Assembly (NCBI RefSeq): GCF_004210375.1
Contig: NC_134833.1
Coordinates: 22,127,396-22,191,395, forward strand
Source of the DNA: Tachypleus tridentatus
Lineage: Eukaryota > Arthropoda > Merostomata > Xiphosura > Limulidae
Direction: 5' to 3'
DNA: 64,000 nt
In this document: positions 12,486 to 24,133 of the stretch, one piece after another
How the letters are laid out: each line of letters begins with the position of its first letter
How positions within the stretch are numbered: the stretch's first letter is position 1
Position numbers and translations under genes: made by a program
The notes under the pieces: generated by a model
Database searches by the model: none
What the model saw: the letters and a program-made list of their open reading frames with translations, nothing else
Told to the model about the DNA's origin: nothing

Positions 12486-13271
12486 ACATTATTAAAAAAA
12501 TCCATCATAATTATTGATCTTTAGGGAGATCTTTGTAGTTGTTACAATAAGGAAAACATTTTTTTTAAAACTTGGAAACACATATCACACATATTCCAGA
12601 AGAAACTATATCTGTAAAAATTTCCACTCGCAACTGTATAATTCTTACTTAAATGGACGTTCAGTAAAATTCGAACTTTTCTACAGATAGTCAATCTACC
12701 AAATTTATGTCAAACCTATTATTATACATTTATTAAAAGTGGAATCACCTACACTTACATATCAACTGGATTTCGTTTTGTTCTCGAAAAGGGAAACTCA
12801 TAATATTAACTACTTCATTACCAGGTATAAAACCAGTATCTTAATATGTACATTTTAAATCTAATTTACGCAAAAATCGATTATATATATATAAATAACC
12901 ATAAATTTTAAGCCATTAAACAAAACACATTAACATGAAACAAAATACGCTTCATATTTAGAAAAAGGGCCCCATGACACAAGCTACAACGTGAGCTTAT
13001 AAAATGTTCCCTAGGTTTCGGAGGTAATTACGAAAGAAAGATCCACATTGCGGTGGGGATACACCGTTTATCAGTGTAGGCTAAATTATAGTTTCAATTT
13101 AATATGTCATCCAGTAAAGGCTATTACACTTAATTTCATATGTTTAAACAATGCAATGGAAGGTGTAACATAGTCAGCGACCATTCACACACAATGAATA
13201 AGTTTTAGTGAAATTATATAATTACATTCATACAAAGCTAAATGAATAAACAAAATCATGCATATATATAT

Positions 13272-13846
13272 CATATACATTTCGATAAATTATGATACTT
13301 AGAAATATGATTAATTAGCACCTTCATGTTCATTTTCCTCGGTGGGAGGAGAGTTTCACTTCCGGGTCCAAACCACCCAAGCTTTTCATAAGGAGTTTCT
13401 ATATCAATATCTTTCATGATACCCTCTGGTGGATCATTCTGGCAATTCGTTTCCGTTGATTCCTTTTTTGTTCGTTTTGCTGGTTGCTACGTTTCCCTCC
13501 GGATTTGGTTCATTGTCTTTACTACATCTCTCGTCTTTTGTCTTATCCCAATTGTCCAGACGGTTAAGTTTGTCGTTTTCTTTTGTAACTGTCTCCGGAC
13601 CTAATTCGTGGTGTTTAATAGGGTTATTTCTTTCTTCGCTCTGCTCGGGCTCGCCGTTTTCATTGGCTCCGTCGTCTGGATTCACACGTGTGGATTTGTT
13701 GGACAGTTGGCTACCAAGCGTTAAGCCTTTATCTTCAATAATCAAACCATTCTGGGTTATCGATGAATTATCAAAAGCTTGTTCTATATCCTCTTCGGCA
13801 AGTGATTCAAAGAAATCCATCGCATTTGTTACAACTTGAAGCAGAT
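13272..13846 (-). pseudogene. Unit B copy of the terminal exon, frameshifted
   Basis: Counterpart of 5278-5852. A single extra T in the run near 13464-13470 shifts the minus-strand frame, so it stops at 13434 after about 128 codons of the MDFFESL frame. The PYEKLGWFGPGS C-terminus is lost from the frame, though it is still visible in the DNA to about 13272. The rest is almost unchanged, so the break is recent. Confidence 0.6.
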
Positions 13847-14806
13847 CTATTGATAAGTAAACAACAAATAATATTTACACGAAGACAGCACAAAGCTTAC
13901 AAAGTTAACATTTAAAGAAAAGGGAGTGTAACACGTTAGGATCTTCCTACTTTGGGAAATATATAAAATGTATCCTCTTAAGAAAGGTATCTGATCATGG
14001 AAAACACACACATTGATGGGGATACAATGTCTATTACATTTGACGCAATTATCAAACACGTAAAATAAAATAGGAACTCAAAATAGAAGCCAGTATGGTT
14101 AACAAAGCTCAGATAATACAGCATCTAACAGTTAGTATAATTAACAATCCGCACCGATAGTGGTTAGAAAATTGTTTGCATTAAAAACAAAACAACTTAA
14201 ATATATAAATATGATACAAATGAGTTATTAAAGACCGATACGAATATGACAAAAATTTACCTTCTTAAAGTCATCGTGTACACTTGTAACTACAGCGGTT
14301 ACGTAACTGTATGTTCACTGTTAAACTTTAATTGAATAAAATTTCAATAGAATGAAGTTAAAATATAAACCTTTTTGTAAATTATATTAGTTTTTCTCCC
14401 TTTGAAAAATGTATACATTGCCTTATAACTGATTTGAATATATTAAGCATTTGCTCTTCCATGAACGGCTATAAACCCCCTTTTTAAAACACTGTATGAA
14501 AAAAGTGCTTTTTTCTTTAAATCTATTTTGCTTACTTTAGTTTATCTTGTTTTATTTTACGGTTTGATCTGCCATTCTTCGTTACTGTTATCGAGAGGAA
14601 ATAAAAAATATATATGTTATACTATTGATTAAATTAAACATTGTCTGATATTTGTCCACAGCAAAAACATTAACTATATGTTTTTTGTATACTTTTATTT
14701 TTCTAATGTTCTTTATTATCGATGTAGCTGGAAGTGCAATCTTCTGTCATCATTGATATACGACACAAAATCTATTTCTCTTGTCACCGCAGAGTGGTCA
14801 GTAACT

Positions 14807-15163
14807 TGTTTGTTTGTCAGTGGAATTTCGCGGAAAGCTAATCGAGGGATATCTGCACTAATCGTTCCTAGTTTTGAAGTAAGAGACCAGGAGCAAATGC
14901 AGCTAGTTAACACAACCCGCCGCCAATTCTTGGGCTACTATTTTATCGTTGAATAATGGGATTGACCATCACATTATAATGCACCAACAGCTACAAAATG
15001 GAGTATATGTGATAAAAGCTAATTCATGGCTACTATTTTATTGTTGAATAATAGAATTGACCGTCATATTATAATGCACCCACAGCTAAATATTTGATAA
15101 AAGGATTCGACCCTGCGACCAAAACATTGCGAATAGAGTGCCCTAGCCACCATGTCATTCTGG
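14807..15163 (-). mobile_element. Unit B copy of the old SINE
   Basis: Same internal duplication as 6813-7170; it therefore predates the segmental duplication. Confidence 0.75.
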
Positions 15164-15304
15164 GATCAATAGGTCAATGTAATGGTTACGTTTCGAACTA
15201 CTCTGATATTCAAATCAATAGAAGAAAAGTAGTTGGTACTTTGAAATAAAAACAATACAATAACTATTTAGGATTTTCATAGTTTCCAATGTTTATCACA
15301 TCAC

Positions 15305-15508
15305 CTCTTTTAATGTCTTTTGTATTTCTTCTGGTGTCCAATGAAAAGTATTCTTCGTTACCTTCTTTGGATTTTTGTGATGACGTTGTTACACTAGTTG
15401 GTTTAATCTCGGTTTCCTCACTACCGGATGAATTCGTTGTTAACTTACTACTCGATATATTATATTGTTTCGTGTTTTTCCTGACGTTTCTGAGTCGGGA
15501 AGCAATGC
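15305..15508 (-). CDS. Unit B copy of the middle exon
   Basis: Counterpart of 7311-7514 with the same acceptor and phase-1 donor. It has one or two substitutions in the coding frame (for example Ala to Pro in the TEIKATSV region) and no stop. Confidence 0.45.
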
Positions 15509-16271
15509 CTGAAACATAGAAACCAACAATCAAACCTAAAAACCCTATTCTCTATTTACTTCGGAAATATCTTCTAAATGCATATAACAAACAGTGGACA
15601 AAATTCAAATTAACACTTTAAACATCTATATAAATATAACAGTTATGTCTGTTGTATATCCACGGAGTAACTCCACGTGTTGCGGAGGTTCGTAAAGTCC
15701 ATGTGAGTGTGCGTACAAATTTTCAATTTTGCATTTTGCGTTTTGCGATTTTTGTCGTTTTTTTTTGCATTTTTTTAGCTATGACCTCATGTCATGTGAA
15801 CGAATCTTCACTGAGTTCGTGGGGAAGTGGATGCAAATATTCAGTTTATATTTTGCGGTTTTCATGGACGTTTTTTGCGTTTTTTAAAAATACTTCGCCC
15901 CTGTGAGTGAATCTTCGCTAAGTTTAGCATGAAGATTTATTGGCTCCATATGGAGATACATGCAAAGTTGGGGTTTTACACAGTGTGTTTTGCAGTTTTG
16001 GTGGGCGTTTTTTATACAACTACATGTAAGGAACACAAGTTTCACGTTCTAAGATAACATTTCATTAATCGTGAATTTACACAACTTTCGTCCAGTGGAC
16101 GAGCACTGCAGCAAGTTGATAATAAGGAATAATAAATGGCTTCGAAAACACCAAAAATAAAATACCACAAAGTTTGTGATGAAAAAAAAACACAACCAAA
16201 CAAACTTGTGCCCCCCAAATTAATTGTTTTATTACTCCGTGTAAAGGAAAGTTTGAATTTTTAAATAGATG

Positions 16272-16430
16272 TTCTATTTGTTTGTTTACTTTCGCACAAA
16301 GCTACAAGAGAGTTATCTGTACCAGTAATCCCTAATTTAGCAGTGTAAGGCAGATAGCCATCACAACCCACTACCAACTCCTGAGTTACTCTTTTACCGC
16401 TGAATAGAGGGATTGACCGTCACGAGAGCA
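16272..16430 (-). mobile_element. tRNA-derived SINE, head missing (unit B)
   Basis: Counterpart of 8268-8430 in unit B, with its shorter (TA)n run at about 16461-16478. Confidence 0.8.
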
Positions 16431-17067
16431 GCCAACATTTAAGATAATTATAAACATATTATATATATATATATATATAAATACAGTATATTACTACTAT
16501 GTATACTACAGCAATCTTTACCGCGAGAAAGCGCATGCGAAACCAAAGAGGAATGACCCAGTACAATATATAACAAGGTTGACAGTAATTTCGCCTTATT
16601 ACGTAGCTAGCTTTCTATTTTAAAATCTACACTAGAAAAGAAAATGAAACATTATTTGGTATGGTAGAGTGCCTCTTGGGCTCGTGGAATCTTTTTTGTA
16701 GAGTGAACTAAACAGATTATTTGACATGAAGAACAGGAGAGTAAAAGTAATGAATTACGAGTGATACTGTGACACACATAGAAACACCTACTTAAAAACA
16801 TAAGTTTCCTCTTCCAGAAAGAGGAAAACACTTAAACAAGAATAATAATTCAAATTAATAAAAAATATTTCCATTTTTATTTACTACATCACTGTCATAA
16901 ATACTTCACACACAAATAATCACAAGTAGGTATATTACGTTCTAAGTTCACACTTTTAACCACACATTTTTCATGTTTGGAACGTTGTTGTGGAAGTATA
17001 TCTTACGATTGGTTTTTACTTAATTAAAATACGTCACTTTATAAAACAAATCAAAGTTGTAACTCAC

Positions 17068-17302
17068 TTCCTCCTGAGACTCTTTCTTTTTCTCTGCTCA
17101 AGTTCGGTGAAGATGTTTGTTTTTTGTTTGTTTTCGGAGAAACGAAGTCACGTGGTCTTAAGGCCAACGTTTTGTAATCTTCTCTTTCATTCACAGCCCT
17201 TTTACGAGGTTGCACACCTTCATCAGTGACAATAAATGCAGAATCTTCCAAGTTCTTCGTTTGTCTGGTTTTCATGACTGCTTTTCGAGTATGTTTACGT
17301 GA
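17068..17302 (-). CDS. Unit B copy of the upstream exon
   Basis: Counterpart of 9114-9348, open throughout with conserved splice sites. It differs by a Leu to Ser change near the donor (ERVLGG to ERVSGG). Confidence 0.45.
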
Positions 17303-17809
17303 CTGTAAATTTTACAAATATAAGTACTATATGTAGAAACAAGAATATACATTTTTTTTACCGTTTATTTCTCTCAAATCTTGAAATAATAGACTTCACA
17401 GAATCTAATAAATAACAAATTGCATTTGAAGTAATACTGCAATGTTATCAAACACAGAGAGAGAAAACAAACAACAATTTGTCCATAATTGTAGCATGAG
17501 GTACTGATGGGATTATGACGGAAAGTACTAGCGAGGATATCCAACTAATGGAACAATGCATTCTAATCTTTATAAGTGGAAACTTTACATGAGTACATTC
17601 AACTGGTTATTCTGATGGGCAGGTTGGGTTTCAGTTTTGCTCTAAATATAGAGCTTAGTTTGATGAGAAATTATTGTTATAATTTACGAGGTAATACATA
17701 TGCTGTTTCTAATTTACTTAAAGACAATTTAAATATTTTATTTATAAATACTGAGAATATGAATGCACTGCGGATGTAAAATTCTGTATCCATATCTCAT
17801 GTGCTGTAA

Positions 17810-17927
17810 ACTACTACCTTCCCTCTAGTGATTTAGTTTATCAGTATAAAATTGGGAACAGCTACTGACAGCTAGTCCTTGTATAGGTTTGCGTTCAAAC
17901 CTGAAACAAGAACAAACAAACAAATTG
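17810..17927 (+). mobile_element. SINE 3' fragment (unit B)
   Basis: Counterpart of 9855-9972. Confidence 0.65.
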
Positions 17928-18057
17928 TTGTTGGTTTTTTATCACAGCACTGTTCATGTTAAAGTTATAAAAAATGGATTATCGTATCATAAAACCAAAG
18001 TACCAAGAGATTGTGCATCTATTCAGAAGTTTACCCATATACACACATATATATATA

Positions 18058-18285
18058 TATGTCGCTGGTTCAAAACCCCGTCACACTAAACATGCTCGCC
18101 CTCTCAGTCGTGAGGGCGTTATAATGTCACGCTCAATCCCACTATTCGTTGGTAAAAGAGTAGCACAAGAGTTGGCGGTGGGTGGTGATGACTATCTGCC
18201 TCTCCTCTAGTCTTACACTGCTAAATTAAGGACGGCTAGCGCAGATAGTCCTCGTGTAGTTTTGCGCGAAATTCAAAACAATCAA
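18058..18285 (+). mobile_element. tRNA-derived SINE after a (TA)n run (unit B)
   Basis: Counterpart of 10103-10330, near identical. Confidence 0.88.
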
Positions 18286-19383
18286 ACACACACACGCAAA
18301 GAGGTCCAATCGAACCTAGCCCTCCCTGTTGTTTAAGATCAAAATCCCGACAAAGAGAAAAACACACACACACATATATACACACCTCTTTTAGTGAATG
18401 ATAAGAATTTAAAACACAGATCAATAAATAATATATACAACTCAAAATAACATAAAATTAATAACCATATGATATTATAAAGTAAAGAACGTCACTTATA
18501 ACCTTAATTAACCATATGTATCTTAAAAACTGTGCTCTTAAACCTAACAAATTTCTTGTTATAATTCTTAAGTTGACCAACTGTTCTCATGATAAAAATA
18601 ATTTTTGCACTCGCTATTTTGGTTTTTGCTTCCAGTATTTCTGTTTATAGTTAAGTACAAAGCTTCACAAAGAGCTGTCTGTGTTGTGTTCTTCATAGTT
18701 ATCGAAACTCAGTTTTTAGCATTGTACGTTCGCACACATATTTTGTCTGGTACATAAACATGTTTTTATAATCAAAGTATTCTGTAGCTTTTGTACAAAC
18801 AGTAACAGTAATAATAATAGTAGACCATTGAAGTTACATCTAGAGATTCAATAATATCCAAATAATGCTATAGAGCTTTTCTGCATGTTTTTTTTTATAA
18901 AGAAAAGATAAAACAATAAATAATTAATATACGAAAATTTAGCTATTGTTAAAACCTATAGATATTGAAACTGGTTAATCTTACATATAAGAAAATTTTA
19001 ATATATTTTAAAAGTGTAACCACGCAAAGAAGGGAGCATTTTCGTCAAAATATATTAACATTTGTGAAAGAGGAGTCAATCATTTATCACATCTGAGGTG
19101 CTTTGTTAGAACAAACTTGTTCTCTCTAAATTTCAAACAGAAATTTGATGTACAGGAGTACCTTCATAGCAGATGAAGTAAAACCGAAACTTCAATATAG
19201 AGTTTTAAAATTGTCACGCTATCCCACTACGTTTCTTGTGTTCAGTATGTGAAAGAAGATATATTTTGCAACCATTCATCGAATTTATATCACTAGTGGA
19301 GCTGTTTCACCGAATTTACTCTATGATACGTTGCAGTGGATATTTATATTTCAATGTAACATATTATAGAAAATTATTATAGT

Positions 19384-19630
19384 TGTTTGTTTTTTGAATT
19401 TCGCACTAGCCGTCCCTAATTTAGCAGTGTAAGATTAAAGAGAAGGTAGCCTGTCACCATCACTCACCGCCAACTCTTGGACTACTCTTTTACCAACGAA
19501 AAGTAGGATTGACCATAAATTATAACGCCCCCACAATTAAAAGAGCGGGCGTGTTTGGTGTCACGAGAATTCAAACCTGCGACCTTCAGATTACAAGTCC
19601 AGGACCTTAACCACCTGGCAATGCTGAGCC
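19384..19630 (-). mobile_element. tRNA-derived SINE (unit B)
   Basis: Counterpart of 11431-11685 with the same internal deletion. It lacks the 3-base CTC present at about 11635. Confidence 0.88.
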
Positions 19631-20203
19631 TTTATTACAGTTGTATAATATGGTTCATGTTTGTATATGCAAAACATCATGGTATATTTCACATTTATGA
19701 TGCCATCTATGAATAGAACTTCAACAATATAAGATGGAGAAATATACATCAGTCGTTTTAAAATATGGACTCCATGTTTTTGATTTTTTGTTTTTTCTTT
19801 AAAGGGTTAGTTTTCTTACACTTCTTACTTTTACAAAACAAGTAGTTACTTCCAAAGCACAAACTACACATTAATATTATTAAATCCTGATTCATTCACT
19901 CTGAATAACTGAACTATTTGTAGAAGGGGGCCCAAGTCAAAGATTCAACTTCTTCTAACGATAGTTTAATCAATGACGTGTAGATAAATGAGTTTTCTTT
20001 AAAGTGAACAAGATGGATTAATACGATATTTTTTTCAGAACGCAATTCGTGTATTTTATTTATTTATTTTTTGCTAGAGCTAAGTTTATCTTATGACTGT
20101 ATGAGATGAAATGATCAAGTGTTAGAAAAAATCCGGTAAGTATAGGATCCACATACCAGGTTAACATAATTCGAAGTGTTTTAGTTTGTTGGTTGATATA
20201 TTG

Positions 20204-20485
20204 GCTCGGTATGGCCAGGTGGGTTAAGGCGTTCGACTCGTAATCTGAGTGTCGCGGGTTCGAATTCCCGTCGCACCAAACATGCTCGCCCTTTCAGCCG
20301 TGAAGCGTTATAAAGTGACGGTCAATCCCACTATTCGTTGGTAAAATAGTCCAAGAGTTGGCGGTGGGTGGTTATGACTAGCTGCCTTCCATCTAGTCTT
20401 ACACTGCTAAATTAGGGAGGGCTAGCGCAGATAGCCCTCGAATAGCTTTTCGCGAAATTCAAAAACAAACAAACAAACAAAACAA
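20204..20485 (+). mobile_element. tRNA-derived SINE at the B/C junction, complete
   Basis: Same head and 5' flank as 12258-12485, but complete with tail AAACAAACAAACAAAC. It is followed by sequence matching 4262 onward. Confidence 0.92.
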
Positions 20486-21075
20486 ACTAATAACGATAAT
20501 ATAAAACTTTTCGCTCTGTAAAATAGGCAGTGGATTGGTAGAGCTGTAAATTCAACATGAAATACATACAGAAGACCTTGTAGCTTAATGTTAGAAATAA
20601 ATTAATAGTTTTAAGAATATTGTTCATGGTTTCTTCACTAAAAACAACAACAACACACAAACAAATATTTACTTCCCCTTAACTAATAACATCTGATTTC
20701 TTCCTACAACAAATAATTTTATTACAAAATTCCATCATGATTATTGATCTGAAGGGAGATCTTTGTAGTTGTTACAATAAGGAAAACATGTTGTTGTTTT
20801 ATTAACTTGAGAACACATATCACACATATTCCAGAAGAAACTATATCTGTAAAAATTTCCACACGTAACTGTATAATTCTTACTTAAATGGACGTTTAAT
20901 AAAATACAAACCTTTCCACACAGTATTAATCCTACCAAGTTAGAACCCCAGGTTCTAAACATGAAATTTGTTATTTTGTGTCAAACCTATTATTATACAT
21001 TTATTAAAAGTGGAATCACATACACTTTCATATCAACTAGATTTCGTTTTGTTCTCGACAAGGGAAAGTCATAGA
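20461..21075. repeat. Third, partial and older duplication stub (unit C)
   Basis: 20486-21075 matches 4262-4830 but is more diverged, with an extra ~35-base segment near 20945-20975. Homology stops near 21075, at the edge of a degenerate SINE-like piece (21076-21165). Confidence 0.88.
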
Positions 21076-21165
21076 TAGTAAGCAGATAATAACAGCACCC
21101 ACCGCCCACTCTTTAAATTCTTTAATCGAATAATGGGATTTAACAGCTAATCCTTCTTACAGCGC
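21076..21165 (-). mobile_element. Degenerate SINE-like fragment at end of unit C
   Basis: CACCCACCGCCCACTCTTTA and CGAATAATGGGATT recall the SINE middle region. Short and diverged. Confidence 0.5.
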
Positions 21166-22889
21166 ATAGTGCATCCATATTTCCAAAGAGCAACCTAAGT
21201 CCTGAAGAAAAGTTAAAATAGCTTGACAACACAAAACGACGAATTTTAACTCTTTTCCTAAAGAACTTTTAAACGCGTGATACTTAGGAAGAAACCCATG
21301 TATAATTTATTCATTTTTTGAACTAACCTTAGTTCTAGATTTTATTTGAAAAAGCTTTATTTTGCTTCTGAAATAACATTGGATGCAATCATTACACAGA
21401 CACGTGGACTTTAATTGAAATGATTAATGTTAGTATTTTCAAACTTAGGAATAGCGTCAAAATATTATTGCACTTAACGAAAGTCTAGAAAACCCACTTG
21501 TAGAGAAATATATATGCAAAACCGGCTCGTTTGGGTTGAGAAAATATTTTACATAGAAGAGCGAACGTTATATATATATATATATTAACCCAAGTCTTTA
21601 AAAGTCACACTCTATGTCGGTTCTATATGCGTTCAATAGCGTAATTTTGTGAAAACAACACACTAATTGATTACGTTGCTCTTTTGTGTTCTAACTCAAA
21701 ATAATGTGCTTTGGCTTATAATATATTTGATTAATTAGCTTCGTTCAGGCTTAACAACAAAATTCACTGAATTAATCTATAAAATGGTTTAAATCAAGTT
21801 TCTTTTCAGCACTAGTAACAGTTTTGCCTGAAGAAAGTAGATTAAAATACGGTCTAGTACATTTGACGACATTACTCCACAGAAAAATGTCTGGCCTAAC
21901 GCTGGGCCTCATTCTTTCAAAGAAAGATGTAAATGATTCCTACTTCCAGTTTTACATTTAATAAAGGAACACGATTATTACCTCTTTATAAATGAACACA
22001 TGTACTACAGAAAAAATGAAAAATGTTAAAAAATAGTATTAACGAAACTTACAAACTTATAAAGACCCAGTAAATATTCTGCTAAAATAAATCGGCTTAT
22101 CTAACATCAAATTTAATTCACAATAATGAAAAGATCAGTGAGTCGACTGTGGTGCCTCAATTAGGCTAAAACGTTACTTACAATATTGTAATTATTCGAT
22201 CGTAATGAAAAAAACACTAAAATATATTATGAGTCAAATCTACTTGTTCATGTATAGAAATGTCTTGCTAAGAGCCTAACACTTATTTCAGGTTGTATTA
22301 AGTCAAACTTGCTGGTACATCAAAAATAAATTTTGTTAAAAACGTGACTTGTCTAGGTTGCAGATATTTTTCCCAGATTACTCTTCATTACGCCATTAAG
22401 AATTTTAAATCTGGGGCGTGTAAAACTATTTTCTGTCCTCTACACATCACTGCCCAACAGATCTTTCCATTTAATACCTAAACTCGTCAACTGAATTGGA
22501 CATGATGACAAACAAATTTCTATCCAAGGTTATATATGTAGAATCAAGCATTTAATGTTTCGGGTTTAAACACCCATAGCTAGCAAAGCAATGAGATATA
22601 AAGGATCCAATGTTCACAATAAAAATAAAAGAATAGTTTCGACAGTTTTGTGTTATCATGTACACCCCAGCTAATGAGTATCAGTATTAAACTGAAGGCC
22701 TAATAGATGATAAGTTGAAGGCACAAGTCCAAGGTTATTGCAGTGTTAAATTAAACAACTAAGCGCTTATTCAAGGGCTCTTCCCAGTTCTCCAAAAATT
22801 GACGTTTATCTGAGTATGAGTAATTTTAAATGATGCTTTATTTTTGTTAAATTCTTTTTTCTTTAAAAGTACGAAATATACCAGGATTT
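21166..22889. other. No gene recognised between duplication and 208-bp repeats
   Basis: Unique-looking AT-rich DNA with no frame above about 60 codons and no repeat apart from a short (TA)n. Confidence 0.6.
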
Positions 22890-23305
22890 ATGATGTTAGA
22901 GAAACTCGTAGGTTCAAGAAGACTCAATGGAAATGAAATAGAAACCATACAACCCGAGCACTTTCGAAAGGTGGACCTTTCTTCATCAGTTTGTCCCGAC
23001 GAAGAAAGGCCCACCTTTCGAAAGCGCTTGGGTTATAGGGTTTTTGTTTCATTTCATCAAATATACCAAAATAATATATATGCAGGCGAAAATTATTATG
23101 ATGTTAGAGAAACTCGTAGGTTCAAGAAGTCTCAATGGAAATGAAATAGAAACCATACAACCCGAGCACTTTCGAAAGGTGGACCTTTCTTCATCAGTTT
23201 GTCCCGACGAAGAAAGGCCCACCTTTCGAAAGCGCTTGGGTTATAGGGTTTTTGTTTCATTTCATCAAATATACCAAAATAATATATATGCAGGCGAAAA
23301 TTATT
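22890..23305. repeat. Two 208-bp tandem units, each with a long hairpin
   Basis: 22890-23097 and 23098-23305 are almost identical (one visible difference). Each has ~33-base inverted arms (CACTTTCGAAAGGTGG and its near-complement) around a ~10-base loop. Just upstream, ATATACC at about 22877 looks like the truncated tail of another unit, so the array was probably longer. The origin could be the terminal part of a Penelope-like or other retroelement; this is an inference. Confidence 0.85.
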
Positions 23306-24133
23306 TCGAATTAATTGTCATAAAAACAAGTTAACTGCAGATGTTTGTTTCCACATTCCTCTTAATTTGTTTGTTATAACTTAAAATTAAAGTGGTGTAA
23401 AAAGTAACATTTCAGGTCAATTATTTATCTCACTAGCTTTCAGCATTTAAGCTGTCACTATTAACCATTTAGAATTATAATTACAAATCTTTACGAACTA
23501 AAAGTGATTCACGGCGTTTTAAATCTTTTTTACTCTGGTATTTATCTTCAAAAAATGTAATATTAGATGTTGTTTTATTTTGATCATTGATGTACAAAAT
23601 ATATCTCAATTCTTTACAACTTCTCCAATTGTAAAAAGACACAATGAAAACTTTTAAACAGTTTTTGTGATTTATTCGCCTAAATTAGGCTTTCATTAAA
23701 CTGATCATATTTTTTTCTAAGAAAGCAAGTAATGTATTATTATTCCTTTAGATGAAGATTCATTCCATTTCTAGTTTATAAGATTCGTCCATAGTTAAAC
23801 TATTAAAAAACCGTTGGGTATGTAGCGCTGTCTGTAATGATTACTTTCATACTCAAAAACATTCCCGGCTCTTACGTTTGGTGCCAATTATAGCGATTAA
23901 TTAATTGACAGAAAGTAATATTCTGCCCGTGAATTACTCAGGACCTCAAACTTGAGCAGGCCCTTTAAGAAAGATGTTCTTTCAACTGAGTTATCAGAAA
24001 AGTCCAAACAAACATCTTTTATGTTATTCATTACATAACACACAATCAATATATAACATTTTCATTTATAGTATGCTATAGTTTACTCAAGCTCGTGTTT
24101 ATATTTTTTATTTATAAATGTTGATGATAGTTA

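Larger units (their letters stand above)
4262..12489. repeat. Segmental duplication, unit A (~8 kb)
   Basis: Sequence from about 4262 (and continuously from 4493) recurs from 12490 with an offset of about 7,995 bases, falling to about 7,950 after small indels. By eye the copies differ only every few tens of bases. The left edge lies inside the SINE at 4041-4262: bases before 4041 do not match those before the SINEs at 12258 and 20204. The unit carries three candidate minus-strand exons and five SINE fragments. Confidence 0.95.
12490..20460. repeat. Segmental duplication, unit B (~8 kb)
   Basis: Second copy in direct tandem orientation. It differs from unit A by scattered substitutions, a ~41-bp deletion at about 16968 relative to 8975-9020, and a one-base T insertion in a T run at 13464-13470 that breaks the candidate exon. 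At the A/B junction the SINE at 12258-12485 runs directly into the repeat; the ~240 bases found after the equivalent SINE at 20204 are missing. Confidence 0.95.

Noticed and set aside
20213-20285. True tRNA gene in the SINE heads
   Set aside because: A and B boxes are present, but the acceptor stem does not close and a SINE body follows in every copy.
22960-23030. Hammerhead ribozyme on the minus strand (CTGATGA ... GAAA)
   Set aside because: Helix II is good, and a type III helix III pairs over about 11 of 12 positions, but helix I does not pair next to the core and the arms are better explained as a simple long palindrome. Kept only as something to test.
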